Below, piece after piece: positions 21,609 to 30,746 of a DNA stretch of 64,000 nt. Every line of letters starts with the position of its first letter. Position 1 is the first letter of the stretch. The position numbers and the translations under genes are program-made. The notes beneath the pieces are model-generated. The model was given only the letters and a program-made list of their open reading frames with translations. It was not told the origin of the DNA and searched no databases. Source of the stretch: Schlesneria sp. DSM 10557 (lineage in GTDB: Bacteria; Planctomycetota; Planctomycetia; Planctomycetales; Planctomycetaceae); contig NZ_CP124747.1 of the NCBI RefSeq assembly GCF_041860085.1, positions 4,402,001 through 4,466,000 of the forward strand. The letters run 5' to 3'.

Positions 21609-22553
21609 ATGCGACGAATGTGGTGGGCTGCGACGCTGGTCGTCTGTTGTGTCGCGCTGAGAGAACTGACTGACGCTCCAGTGGTTCATGCGGAAGAGAC
21701 GGCCGCTGCGGCAGCCGTCAAACCTCTGGTCCTCAAGACACGGTCGCGTGTCGGGCAGTCTCTGGAGGAACCCCTTACAAAGGCAGTCGTGAAAGAGGCC
21801 ACCGTCGAATGGGATCCTCGCAAGACGGCCCTGATCATCTGCGACATGTGGGATCAGCACTGGTGCAAAGGAGCGGCGGCGCGCGTCGAAGAGCTAGCCG
21901 GTCCGATGAACAAGGTCATCCATGCAGCGCGTGATCGGGGTGTTTTCATCATCCACGCACCGAGCACCACAGTCGATTTTTACAAAGGGACGCCGCAGCG
22001 CCGGCTGGCTCAAACAGCCCCCTTCGTCAAAACGCGGTTTCCGCTGGCGACCGTCGAACGCTGGGGAACCGCCTGGTGCTACCCCGACGGCAAGCGCGAA
22101 TCGGAACTGCCGATTGATGACACCGACATGGGCTGCGATTGCGAGACCAAGTGCGAGATCGTCCCTCCCTGGACTCGGCAGATCAATACGATCGACATCC
22201 TCGAAGGAGACGCCATCACCGATCACGGTCAGGAAACATTCAATCTGCTGGCGGATCGGGGAATCGATCATGTCATCATCATGGGTGTGCACCTCAACAT
22301 GTGTGTCCTCGGTCGTCCCTTTGCGATTCGGCAACTGGTGACACAGGGAAAAGACGTGCTGCTGGTCCGGGACATGACCGACACGATGTATTGCTCCAAG
22401 AGCAAACCGTTCGTGAGCCATTTCGCGGGAACGGATCTCGTCATTTCGCATGTCGAAAAGCATTGGTGTCCGACCATCCTCAGTTCTGATCTTGTCGGCG
22501 GCAAGCCGTTCCGGTTTCGCGAAGACAAGCGTCAAGATGTGGTTGGAAGGTAA
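21609..22553 (+). CDS. secreted cysteine hydrolase (isochorismatase/nicotinamidase fold)
   Basis: A 314-residue protein with an N-terminal signal peptide (MRRMWWAATLVVCCVALREL). The mature part has the cysteine-hydrolase pattern: a first strand with the catalytic Asp (ALIICDMWDQHW), and the nucleophile region IIMGVHLNMCVLGRPFA with Cys near residue 231. Relatives hydrolyse amides such as nicotinamide or enol ethers such as isochorismate; the substrate here is not known. A periplasmic location is unusual for the superfamily but I believe it is common in planctomycetes. It is followed by a DJ-1 family gene about 140 nt downstream. Confidence 0.85.
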   Translation: MRRMWWAATLVVCCVALRELTDAPVVHAEETAAAAAVKPLVLKTRSRVGQSLEEPLTKAVVKEATVEWDPRKTALIICDMWDQHWCKGAAARVEELAGPMNKVIHAARDRGVFIIHAPSTTVDFYKGTPQRRLAQTAPFVKTRFPLATVERWGTAWCYPDGKRESELPIDDTDMGCDCETKCEIVPPWTRQINTIDILEGDAITDHGQETFNLLADRGIDHVIIMGVHLNMCVLGRPFAIRQLVTQGKDVLLVRDMTDTMYCSKSKPFVSHFAGTDLVISHVEKHWCPTILSSDLVGGKPFRFREDKRQDVVGR

Positions 22554-22696
22554 CGCAGTTTTTGCAAAGGAGGGCTGGGTGGAACGGTCGTCCGACGCGA
22601 ATGGCAAGCGTTATTTCGTCAGCAACCAGCCAGTCTCAATGGCGGTCTGCAGGAGCCAGACGGCCCGCCCTGTCGGCCGTGTTCAGGCAACGTTCG

Positions 22697-23287
22697 ATGA
22701 CTGTGGACACTCAAGAAGTACTCGTGGAGCCCATCGTGAAGCAGGTTTTGATCATTGTGGGAGACGCGACGGAAACGGTCGATACGCTTTATCCGTATTA
22801 TCGATTGGTTGAAGCGGGGATGAGACCGGTGGTGGCGGGACCGGAACGCAAGCTCTATCAAATGGTGCTGCATGAGGTGAAACCGAGTTGGACGATCACC
22901 AGGGAGTGGGAAGGCTACTCGATTTTCGCCGAGGTGGCTTTCCGTGACATCGTCCCCGAAGACTATGCAGGGATTCTGTTCTCGGGGGGGCGAGCACCCG
23001 AGTATCTCCGTTATGACGAAGATCTGGTCCGGATCACAAAGCACTTCTTCGCAGCAAATAAGCCGATTGCGAGTGTCTGCCACGGAGTGGAAATCCCCGC
23101 TTACGCCGGCTGCGTAAAAGGGCGAAGAATGGCCACAGTCCCGAAATGCCGGTTTGACCTGGAGGTCTGTGGCGGTATCTTCGTGGATGAGCCGTGTGTC
23201 GTTGACGGAAACCTCGTCAGTGGCCGGACGTTTCATGACAATGGACATTACATCGGTCCCTGGATCCGGTTGTTGGAGGCAACGTGA
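22697..23287 (+). CDS. DJ-1/PfpI family protein
   Basis: About 196 residues from the ATG at 22697. The fold is DJ-1/PfpI: a first strand KQVLIIVGDATE, the GILFSGGRAPEYLR loop, and the nucleophile elbow SVCHGVE with Cys at residue 128 followed by His. Members are glyoxalases, deglycases, chaperones or peptidases, and the sequence alone does not decide. A longer frame runs upstream to 22562 but its extension is not protein-like. The stop overlaps the GTG start of the next CPBP gene by 4 nt (GTGA), so the two are translationally coupled. Confidence 0.85.
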   Translation: MTVDTQEVLVEPIVKQVLIIVGDATETVDTLYPYYRLVEAGMRPVVAGPERKLYQMVLHEVKPSWTITREWEGYSIFAEVAFRDIVPEDYAGILFSGGRAPEYLRYDEDLVRITKHFFAANKPIASVCHGVEIPAYAGCVKGRRMATVPKCRFDLEVCGGIFVDEPCVVDGNLVSGRTFHDNGHYIGPWIRLLEAT

Positions 23288-24486
23288 CAGAATCTGACCC
23301 GCCCGTTGTCCCCCCCACCTCCGAAGCAATCACCCCGCCACCGATTTCCCGTGCAGACGCGAGTGGCCCGCCCAAGCGGACGGCGGTGCGGCCGGTACCA
23401 CCCATGTCGTTCAGTCTCATAGAAGCGCGGATTCGGGACGAGATCTACTATGCCGATCCACCTCGGTCATGGTTCTGGGGACTTTTCGAAGCCGCAGTCT
23501 GGTGGTTTGGAACCCTCTGGGTTCATGTGATTGGCGGGATCGCGGTTGCCATACTGGTGATAACGTACAAAGTTCAGATGCAAGTTCCCAAGCCCTTCGA
23601 TGTCACCGATCCAGCGTCGATGGCGTATCTGACGGGCGGGGAAATGCTGCTGTTCGTGCTCGCTGCCATCCTGGCGGTGGCCCTCCGTTATTGGGGATCT
23701 GCGCTTCGTGAACTGAACTTCAGCAAACCTGATCTTCGTCACATCGTGATTGTACTGGCGATGACCCTTCCTCTTTCGATGGCCGTCTCGGTCTTTAGCC
23801 TTCCCATTCAGATGGCCTGGCAGGCGTTGGGTGATGTCTTTCCGGTATTGAAGTTCATCGACGGACTGAACGTCATGGAGGCCGTTCAGGACATGTCCGA
23901 CAACACCTCTCTGTCGACCATGATTTTCGTCATCGCTGTCCTCCCGGCGATCGGAGAAGAACTGGTCTTCCGCGGTGCCATTGGCCGAATTTTGATCTCG
24001 GACCTGGGTTTGTGGGGCGGAGTCCTGGTGACGTCATTCCTGTTCGGCTGGATGCACATTCACCCCGTGCACGCCATGGCCGTGATCCCGCTGGGAATTG
24101 TCATTCATGTCGTTTACTTGTGGACTCGCAGTTTCTGGATGCCCATGCTGTTGCACTTCGCCAACAACACGTGGGCCTCTGTTGCTGCCACTCTGAATAC
24201 GCCTGATCCGATGGGGCAAATGCAGCAACTGGGTTTGTTCGATCTCCTGGAAATGGTGACGGGTGGTGTTGTGATCGGAGCACTGGCGACGTGCCTGTGG
24301 CAATCGCGAGTTCAGTTTTATCTTCCCGATGGGCAGGTCTACGAGTCGTCTCGCTTCCCCGTCCGCGTCCCTGCGATTCCCGGAATCCAGTCTCTGGCGG
24401 GAACAATTTCCCCTGTCGTTTCGATCATCTCGGTCTTAAGCGTCGTCGTCTATTACCTGATCTTCTTCCTGAACTGGCCCGCGTGA
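23284..24486 (+). CDS. CPBP family intramembrane protease with cytoplasmic N-terminal tail
   Basis: A 400-residue polytopic membrane protein that starts at a GTG overlapping the DJ-1 stop. A Pro-rich, hydrophilic N-terminal segment of about 60 residues precedes the membrane domain. The CPBP motifs are clear: GEELVFRG near residue 225 gives the catalytic Glu pair and Arg, GWMHIHP supplies the His, and HFANNTW supplies the Asn motif. A hydrophilic stretch and one further helix close the protein. Overlap with the DJ-1 gene, and the cysteine hydrolase before it, suggest a three-gene transcript. Confidence 0.88.
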   Translation: MTESDPPVVPPTSEAITPPPISRADASGPPKRTAVRPVPPMSFSLIEARIRDEIYYADPPRSWFWGLFEAAVWWFGTLWVHVIGGIAVAILVITYKVQMQVPKPFDVTDPASMAYLTGGEMLLFVLAAILAVALRYWGSALRELNFSKPDLRHIVIVLAMTLPLSMAVSVFSLPIQMAWQALGDVFPVLKFIDGLNVMEAVQDMSDNTSLSTMIFVIAVLPAIGEELVFRGAIGRILISDLGLWGGVLVTSFLFGWMHIHPVHAMAVIPLGIVIHVVYLWTRSFWMPMLLHFANNTWASVAATLNTPDPMGQMQQLGLFDLLEMVTGGVVIGALATCLWQSRVQFYLPDGQVYESSRFPVRVPAIPGIQSLAGTISPVVSIISVLSVVVYYLIFFLNWPA

Positions 24487-24824
24487 AGTCGCCAGACCTG
24501 AGGTTGGGAGAACAGTCGATGGCACCAGCGACTCTCTAGTGCGGGTCTGGGGCCTGCCGTCCGATGACACTACGAAAATCAGATGCTCGTCCTGATGGGT
24601 GGCGTCGATGGGCGAACCCGTCGAGTGGTATGCGCGACGAAAAGGGGGCTTTCATTTCCCTTCGTGTCTCCGAATTCTGTCTCGCAGGCAGGCAGAAGCG
24701 TCGTCGTGTGGAGTAGAATTCAGCCCGGAAACGGCTGGCTGAATCGCGGTACGTCCCCGACGACCGAAGAGAACCGAACCGCCATTCCATTTCGCCAGAT
24801 GTCACACACGTGGAAGTGAGCCCG
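24487..24824. other. intergenic region, no gene seen
   Basis: About 340 bp between two co-oriented genes. No hairpin or coding frame could be supported. A GGAAGTGAG purine stretch at its right end is the ribosome-binding site of the next gene. Confidence 0.4.
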
Positions 24825-26363
24825 ATGATGATTCGTAATTCCCTCCTGCTGTTGTGCCGCCTGCAGCGTTGTCTGCTACTGGGTTCCCTGTTGCTGGTCC
24901 CTGCGGCGAGTCGCGCGGACGAGTCCAAGTCAGCGCCGCTGCCCAAGGGGTTACTCCTGAAGCAACCGGTGATGCCGGACAGCCTCAACGACACGATGCG
25001 ATCTGTGAATGAACGGCTGTCTCAGGACGTCGCACCAAGTGATAACGCGGCCGTGCTGCTGGTCCAGGTTTGCGGTGAGGATGTGTTCGATCCCGTGTTG
25101 AAAGCGGACTCGCTGGCGATGCTGGGAATCGCTTCGCTCGCACCGTCCCCCGCCCCCTTTGTTTATTTCCAGCAGTTCGCAGATTCTCTGGGGCCCGATG
25201 AAAAGGCAACTCTGGGCCACGACCTGGATACCTTGCCCCTTCATCTCGCCACCGCGATTGTGCGACCCTGGAAACAAGACGAGTATCCATCACTCGTCGC
25301 CTTTCTCAATGCGAACCGGCAGTCGCTCGACATATTGGTCGAAGCGTCCAGAAAGCCGAAATACTATGCTCCCGTCCTCTCCGAAGCTGATCCCCCGCAG
25401 CTTCTTTCCATGTCGGTCACGCTCGAACGACGGCTGCCATTTCTGGTTCGCTGTCTGAGTGCCCGAGCCATGTTGCGAGTGACCGAGCAGAAGGGTGATC
25501 AGGCCATTGAAGATCTTGTCGCCTGCCAGCGACTCGCGGTGCTGCTGGCCACCGGTTCGCCCTTCGACGTTTCGGCAATCAAAGCCCATCAGATGGAGGG
25601 TGTTGCCTTCCAGGCCTCGACGACGGTGCTGCAGGCAGGCGGTTTTACCGGAGCGGAGGCCAAAAACTACCTGGCGAAGCTGAAGGAGATCAAACCACTT
25701 CCCCCCGCCGCGATCGCAGCGGATGTCGGTGAGCGAGCGGTCCTGCGGCGACAAATCGAACTGCTCAAGCTCGAGGATTCGACGCTGGGGGCATTTTTCG
25801 AATTCCCGGACACTGCGAAGTTTCCGAAGCTGGAGCAGCTTCGTCTGTCTGTGGCGGACTGGGATCAGGTATTCGCTCGCGCCAACGAGGTTCAGGATGA
25901 AGTGGTCAAAGCCCTCTCGACAAAGGAGCGGGATGTCCAGAGTCAGTTGTTTACGGCGCTCGATGAAGCGTACGCCGCCTGGGACGAACAGAATGCCGCC
26001 AATCGGATTACGACCGAAGACCTGAAGAAGCTGAGTCGCTTCATCGGCGAAACAATGGCAATGTCGTTGCGTCCACGCTATCGACAACTGCGACAACTGG
26101 ACGATCGGGCTCAGTTGCGACGTGATCTTCTGCTGCTGAGCCTGTCCGTTGTCAGCTATCGGGCGGACCATCAGGCTTATCCTGCGACACTGGCCGATCT
26201 GACTCCTGATTATCTGGAGATCGTCCCGCGGGATGCCAACGGAGAGCCTTTCCGATATGACCGGCTGTCAGCGGGTGGCGTTCGTCTTGTCAGCCTCGGC
26301 TCGAACCTCGAGAACGATGCAGGACTTTCCTTCAACGATGATATCGTGATCGCACTGCCGTAA
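24825..26363 (+). CDS. secreted planctomycete protein of unknown function
   Basis: About 512 residues from the ATG at 24825, chosen because GGAAGTGAG precedes it closely. A signal peptide is evident (LLLLCRLQRCLLLGSLLLV, cleavage near SRA-DE). The mature protein is helix-rich with many Leu/Ala/Gln and charged residues. The C-terminal 70 residues (YRADHQAYPATLADL, then YLEIVPRDANGEPFRY) resemble the end of pseudopilin-like or secreted planctomycete proteins that carry this Tyr-Pro block. No catalytic motif is visible. It converges with the next gene. Confidence 0.75.
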   Translation: MMIRNSLLLLCRLQRCLLLGSLLLVPAASRADESKSAPLPKGLLLKQPVMPDSLNDTMRSVNERLSQDVAPSDNAAVLLVQVCGEDVFDPVLKADSLAMLGIASLAPSPAPFVYFQQFADSLGPDEKATLGHDLDTLPLHLATAIVRPWKQDEYPSLVAFLNANRQSLDILVEASRKPKYYAPVLSEADPPQLLSMSVTLERRLPFLVRCLSARAMLRVTEQKGDQAIEDLVACQRLAVLLATGSPFDVSAIKAHQMEGVAFQASTTVLQAGGFTGAEAKNYLAKLKEIKPLPPAAIAADVGERAVLRRQIELLKLEDSTLGAFFEFPDTAKFPKLEQLRLSVADWDQVFARANEVQDEVVKALSTKERDVQSQLFTALDEAYAAWDEQNAANRITTEDLKKLSRFIGETMAMSLRPRYRQLRQLDDRAQLRRDLLLLSLSVVSYRADHQAYPATLADLTPDYLEIVPRDANGEPFRYDRLSAGGVRLVSLGSNLENDAGLSFNDDIVIALP

Positions 26364-26410
26364 GGGTGGCGTTGTTCATATGGACAATGAGGGCCACTGA
26401 TATTCGCGGG

Positions 26411-26433
26411 CCGGTTCCAGCGGTGGCAACCGG
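26411..26433. terminator. hairpin between convergent genes
   Basis: A 6-bp stem (CCGGTT/AACCGG) with an inner CCA/TGG pair sits 48 nt after the stop of the secreted protein gene, in the 220-bp gap before the convergent 699-residue gene. There is no T-tract, so the assignment is tentative. A tandem repeat of a 15-nt unit (about 26559-26589) lies just before the opposite stop codon. Confidence 0.35.
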
Positions 26434-26582
26434 GTGCAGACGGTGGGCAGGCACGGTGCCGCCTCAGGTTTGTGCAGCTCGGGGTTCGTGCAGTTTCGGG
26501 TTCCGGACGGCCCACGCCGCCCATTCCTGATACCGGGCTGACCTCGGTTGTCGGTCAGTTCATCGGGGTCAGTTCATCGGGG

Positions 26583-28682
26583 TCAGTTCAACCAGGAATC
26601 AATGCGATTCGGCAGATCGATCGTCATTGAGACCCGCTGGCAGCAGCACTCTTCCACTTTTTGAAGGGGCAGAGTTCGTGGCTTGGCAGGGGGCGGTGGA
26701 GCGGGTTCAGAAGTCGAGCGGGTTTGCGTCACGGGTTCGCGTTCACGATCTCGCTTCGGCCGTTCGATCACTTGCAACGAGGTTTGTCCTCGTGCGTCGA
26801 CTCGTTCCCGCGCATTGACGTGCAGGCGGTTGACAGCCTCCCCGGCTTGAATCGCTGCCAGCCTGACGACCGTCTGCTTTCTGGCATTGACCGGCAGATT
26901 TCCCGCTTCAAAGATAACCTTTCGCCCGTCTCGATGCGCCAACTGGTCAGGAACTTCAATCGCGACTTTGACCTGGTGTAAGGTCGTGTTCCCCGTATTG
27001 CGAACGACAATCTCGAGATCGATCTCGTCACCCATGTAGATTCGGTCGAGGTGAGCGACATCACATTCCAGTGCGGGAAAGTACTCGACTTGCTCGGGGG
27101 GGACCGATGGCATGGGCTGTTCGGCGGGTGGCCGCGTGACGCGGGTTAAGGTCGAGACTTCCGTGTGTGCGATCACTTGTGCCCGGTGGGTCTGCGAGAG
27201 GGGACCCTCAGGAACCCAGTCCAGGGTCAGATCGCGTTCTTCACCCGGCAACAGGGGTGGCAGTTCGCGATGAAGTACCTGTCGCCGGGATCCTGTCACA
27301 GGATCGACCATCGTTTCTGTTGTGGCGTCTGGAGAGGCGCCGACGACGGTTTTCAGTTGGTCCGGGAATTCCCGCACTTCGAGGCGCGAGACCTGATCCT
27401 GACCTTCGTTCGTCACGTGCAATCGCGATCGCTGTGGAGCACCGGATGCGGCGAGTTCGGGGGTCTCGAGTTCGACGCGCAAAGCGATGTCCGCAACGGC
27501 CCGCAGGTTTTCGTCGTATTCGTCCCCATGGGGATGCTGATGAACATGGGGATCAAAGAGATCGATTCCTTCGTAGGGTCTGAGGCTGGACCCCTGACGC
27601 CGCGACGAAGGGCGTGACTCCCGCCACGGAGCAGAATTAAACTCGCTGGAAGCCAGACTGCGCGACGCGGGTTCTTCGATTTCGAACCGGCTGCGGTCCG
27701 AAGCTTCGACCATACGCGCGCCAGGTGGTACGGCCCCTTCTACCGAGAAATGGCGGGTCATGGCCATTTCAAAGGCCAGGTCGGGGGCGGTCTGCCGGGC
27801 CGGGACAGTAATCGGTTCGGGTTCTGGTTCGGGTTCAGGCAGCGGGACCCGAACCGGTTTGGTTCGCCGTGGTGGAGTGGGGACATATTCCCGGACGTTG
27901 CAGTCGGGGCCAAACTCCCACGCCGCCTGCACGAGCAACTGCGGGGCCTGAGCGCGTGTCTGTCCTTCCAGATCGTGGTCTCGACCGGTCATGTTCTGAT
28001 CGGCGATCAGAAAGCCGGGGTCCAGCACGGTGCCGGCTGCGATGCGATTTCCCTGTTGAGCGATCCTGGGGCGACTCAGATCCATTCGCACATCCACGAC
28101 ATCTTTCGGGTTCGATCCATGAGTTGATGAAACCTTGGTGGATCGACCGAACATGTCGGGCTGAGCGGCGGGCTCGGGTGGAGCGCTCAGTCGACTATCC
28201 AGCTGAATGTCCTTGGGACGCTGTCGGGGTTGATTGGCAACGAAGAAGTGGGCTACGCGCCAGTGATCCTGTGCGGCCCATTCGTTCAGCGCTTCCATGT
28301 CCTGGCGGGAAAGATTGGCCGCGGCACGCACCGGCGCAGTGTTCTTGCTGGTGCGTCCTGACGTCTGGTCAGCGACCGAAAGAAACATCATGAAAGTCAG
28401 GAAAACGGCGAGACAACCGATGGTGGTCATGAAGTACCAGGCGGGGGATTCGCGCATCCCTCTGGCAATTGCGCCGCCGGTTCGATCGATCCAGTCCAGG
28501 AAGTGCAGAATTTCTGCAACAATCCAGCGGAGAGGATTCGGCAATTCCCGCAGAATCAAAGATCGCAGACGAGATCGCACAATTCTGCCTTCCGTTGGCT
28601 CCCTGGCGGAATCCTGAGAGTTCCGACCCGCATCCACTTCCTGAAAACTCTGCCCGGCGGACTCTGTTAAGTTGAGTGCCAA
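26583..28682 (-). CDS. large single-span membrane protein with DUF11-type repeats
   Basis: A 699-residue protein. A single hydrophobic helix near residues 83-104 (YFMTTIGCLAVFLTFMMFLS) divides a short cytoplasmic N-terminus from a large outer part. The outer part begins with Pro/Arg-rich linkers (PLPEPEPEPEPITVP) and then has two Ig-like segments with the conserved-repeat/DUF11 feel: LRVELETPELAASG..VTNEGQD and YMGDEIDLEIVVRNTGNTT. Such domains occur in surface or adhesion proteins. A further low-complexity stretch (SEPAPPPPAKPRTLP) closes the chain. The promoter region is shared with the divergent ferredoxin gene. The exact role is unknown. Confidence 0.75.
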   Translation of the reverse strand: MALNLTESAGQSFQEVDAGRNSQDSAREPTEGRIVRSRLRSLILRELPNPLRWIVAEILHFLDWIDRTGGAIARGMRESPAWYFMTTIGCLAVFLTFMMFLSVADQTSGRTSKNTAPVRAAANLSRQDMEALNEWAAQDHWRVAHFFVANQPRQRPKDIQLDSRLSAPPEPAAQPDMFGRSTKVSSTHGSNPKDVVDVRMDLSRPRIAQQGNRIAAGTVLDPGFLIADQNMTGRDHDLEGQTRAQAPQLLVQAAWEFGPDCNVREYVPTPPRRTKPVRVPLPEPEPEPEPITVPARQTAPDLAFEMAMTRHFSVEGAVPPGARMVEASDRSRFEIEEPASRSLASSEFNSAPWRESRPSSRRQGSSLRPYEGIDLFDPHVHQHPHGDEYDENLRAVADIALRVELETPELAASGAPQRSRLHVTNEGQDQVSRLEVREFPDQLKTVVGASPDATTETMVDPVTGSRRQVLHRELPPLLPGEERDLTLDWVPEGPLSQTHRAQVIAHTEVSTLTRVTRPPAEQPMPSVPPEQVEYFPALECDVAHLDRIYMGDEIDLEIVVRNTGNTTLHQVKVAIEVPDQLAHRDGRKVIFEAGNLPVNARKQTVVRLAAIQAGEAVNRLHVNARERVDARGQTSLQVIERPKRDREREPVTQTRSTSEPAPPPPAKPRTLPLQKVEECCCQRVSMTIDLPNRIDSWLN

Positions 28683-28936
28683 CCGTAGTTATTCTCCATC
28701 GCATTGAAACCATTATCAGATTTCAAAGAGCATTTAAAGAGAGGATTCTTGAGGTAGAGAATTCCCCAACTCATTTCTTGACGCAAATTTTCAGCCGCGC
28801 TAAGATTCTCTAACGGAATTGTCTGATATTCTCGACGGAAGTGTAAGAGGCGACCAGTTTTTCTGGCGGGCGACATTTCGTTGCCACCGATCCGCAGAAC
28901 GTCAATTTCAACATCTATTGGGAAAGTGAGCCTTCG

Positions 28937-29224
28937 ATGACACACGTGGTGGCAGAGCCCTGTTTTAACTGCAAGTACACTGATTGTGTAACCGTGTGCC
29001 CCGTAGAATGTTTTTACGAGGGAGAGGCGATGCTGTTCATCCATCCGGAAGAATGCATCGATTGCGAGGCTTGTGTTCCTGAATGTCCTCCCGCTGCAAT
29101 CTTCCACGAAGATAATCTTCCGGCCGAATGGGCAGACTACACCGTTTTGAATGCGGAAATGGCTCCCACTTGCCCATCGATTACCGAGCGAAAAGACCCC
29201 ATGGGTCCCCCAATCGAAAAATAA
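28937..29224 (+). CDS. fdxA: seven-iron ferredoxin FdxA
   Basis: A 95-residue electron carrier. Cys ligands for the first cluster lie at residues 9, 17 and 21 with an extra Cys at 12 ([17 protein letters not shown]), and for the second at 40, 43, 46 and 50 ([12 protein letters not shown]). This is the FdxA pattern with a [3Fe-4S] and a [4Fe-4S] cluster, and the length is normal. Its stop codon lies inside a 22-nt tandem duplication. A good terminator follows about 165 nt downstream. Confidence 0.93.
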   Translation: MTHVVAEPCFNCKYTDCVTVCPVECFYEGEAMLFIHPEECIDCEACVPECPPAAIFHEDNLPAEWADYTVLNAEMAPTCPSITERKDPMGPPIEK

Positions 29225-29258
29225 CAGGACCACCGCCGAAAAGTAACAGGACCACAGC
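29215..29258 (+). repeat. 22-nt tandem duplication over the fdxA stop codon
   Basis: Two adjacent 22-nt units (29215-29236 and 29237-29258) differ at two positions; each contains AACAGGACCAC. The first unit includes the last Lys codon and the TAA stop of fdxA, and the second keeps a TAA in the same place. It looks like a recent slippage or duplication. Confidence 0.8.
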
Positions 29259-29388
29259 GGGACCGCAGACCATCGGCTTCGCCAAGCTCCAATTGGGTAG
29301 TCCGCTCGGCAAGCGAGTTCCGCTGAACAGCAACGGTCTGAAGAGCAGCTGAAGGACAGTATCTGAGGGACAAGAGTCTCAAAAATTG

Positions 29389-29430
29389 AAAACGCCGATG
29401 CGCCCTCCGGGATGTGTCGGCGTTTTCCTT
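29389..29430 (+). terminator. intrinsic terminator between fdxA and the TIM-barrel gene
   Basis: Perfect 10-bp stem (AAAACGCCGA with TCGGCGTTTT), 18-nt loop, ending in TTTTCCTTT. The A-run on the left and T-run on the right would let it work in both directions. It most likely ends the fdxA transcript. Confidence 0.75.
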
Positions 29431-29617
29431 TGGAATCGAAGATGGGCTGGCACTCCATCCCGTTACGACGCGAAGTGGTCCTCCGCGTTTCCCGTGACCA
29501 TCGCGCTTCGGAGATGGGAATCTCTCTCGTCCACTCGCTCAGGAAGTACTGCACCGACCGTATGGAGATGCTAACATGCCAGCGTCCCATTTGCTGAACT
29601 CTTGATCGGAACGCACC

Positions 29618-30532
29618 ATGCTTGAAACTCTTGACCGACGTGATTTCCTGAACCTTGCCGGTATCGCCGCCGCGACCGGACTTTTGTCGATGCCCTCTCG
29701 AGTTGTCGAAGCGGCCGACGAGAAGCTCGTTCTGCGGAAAGCTGTGAAGCTGAGCATGGTCGGCGGTAAAGGAACCCTGGTTGAAAAGTTCAAGATGGCC
29801 AAGGCGGCCGGGTTTGAAGGGATCGATGTTGATCAGGATCAACCGGTCGAAGAAGTCAAAAAGGCGATGCACGAATCCGGTTTGATCGTGCACGGCATGG
29901 TCGACTACGTTCACTGGGGTCAGCCTCTCAGCAGCGCAGACCCTGCTGTTCGTGCCAAAGGTGTTGAAGTCCTGCAGAAGTGTCTTCGTGAAACGAAGAT
30001 TTATGGCGGCGACACGGTGCTGCTGGTGCCCGCTGTCGTCAACAAGGAAGTCTCGTACGAAGACGCCTATCACCGGTCACAGGCGGAAATCAAGAAGTGC
30101 CTGCCACTCGCCACCGAACTCGGTGTCAAGATTCTGTTCGAAAACGTCTGGAACAACTTCCTGCTCAGCCCGGTCGAGATGGCTCGCTATATCGATGAGT
30201 TCCAGAGCCCCATGGTCGGGTCGTACTTCGATGTCGGGAATATCGTCAATATCGGCTGGCCCGAGCACTGGATCGCGACGCTGGGTTCCCGCATCGGCAA
30301 GCTGGACATCAAGGAATTCAGCCGGAAACTCGCCGATACGAAAGGCAAAGGAGCCGGTTTCGGCGTCGAAATCGGTGAAGGGGATTGCGACTGGCCTGCC
30401 GTTCTCGCCGCTCTCAAGAAGATCAAGTACTCCGGCTGGGCCACGGCTGAAGTCCCCGGTGGTGGGCTTGAGCGTCTGACGGAAATTGCTCAGCGGATGG
30501 ATCAGCACATCATCCAGCCGTACAGCGCCTGA
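29618..30532 (+). CDS. twin-arginine-exported sugar isomerase/epimerase-like TIM barrel
   Basis: A 304-residue protein with an N-terminal twin-arginine signal (DRRDFLNLAGIAAATGLLS). The mature part is a xylose-isomerase-like TIM barrel of the hydroxypyruvate isomerase / sugar-phosphate isomerase-epimerase group. The likely metal ligands sit in ILFENVWNN, GSYFDVGNI and the closing WATAEVPGG. Relatives interconvert keto and aldo sugars or epimerise at C3; the substrate is unknown. Secreted members are a planctomycete habit, probably for polysaccharide breakdown. The gene appears to be transcribed alone. Confidence 0.88.
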   Translation: MLETLDRRDFLNLAGIAAATGLLSMPSRVVEAADEKLVLRKAVKLSMVGGKGTLVEKFKMAKAAGFEGIDVDQDQPVEEVKKAMHESGLIVHGMVDYVHWGQPLSSADPAVRAKGVEVLQKCLRETKIYGGDTVLLVPAVVNKEVSYEDAYHRSQAEIKKCLPLATELGVKILFENVWNNFLLSPVEMARYIDEFQSPMVGSYFDVGNIVNIGWPEHWIATLGSRIGKLDIKEFSRKLADTKGKGAGFGVEIGEGDCDWPAVLAALKKIKYSGWATAEVPGGGLERLTEIAQRMDQHIIQPYSA

Positions 30533-30670
30533 CGCTTTATGGTGGTGTCACGGGGTGTCAGTTGTCGAGCTGGCCCCCCTTGCCTGTGCCAGTTCGACAA
30601 CCGTTGATGTGGGCTTGTCGTGCCGACATCGACGGGTTGCGTCACCCTGATCACAGGATTGTACTTCGTC

Positions 30671-30704
30671 GCCTCATGGCCCCGCTGACGTGGGGCCATG
30701 AGGC
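30671..30704 (+). promoter_or_regulatory. perfect 13-bp palindrome upstream of the Nudix gene
   Basis: Stem 30671-30683 pairs perfectly with 30692-30704 (8-nt loop) and consists mostly of CATGGCCCC/GGGGCCATG. It lies 139 nt after the TIM-barrel stop and 42 nt before the Nudix start. It has no T-tract and could be a terminator, a 5' leader hairpin or a protein-binding site. Confidence 0.55.
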
Positions 30705-30746
30705 CATCGACGCCAGGTGGACGAGAGAGTCGGAGTCGTAAATCGC

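Noticed and set aside
28667..30073. 468-codon minus-strand frame over fdxA and the TIM-barrel gene
   Set aside because: It covers two recognised genes on the opposite strand and has no recognisable domain.
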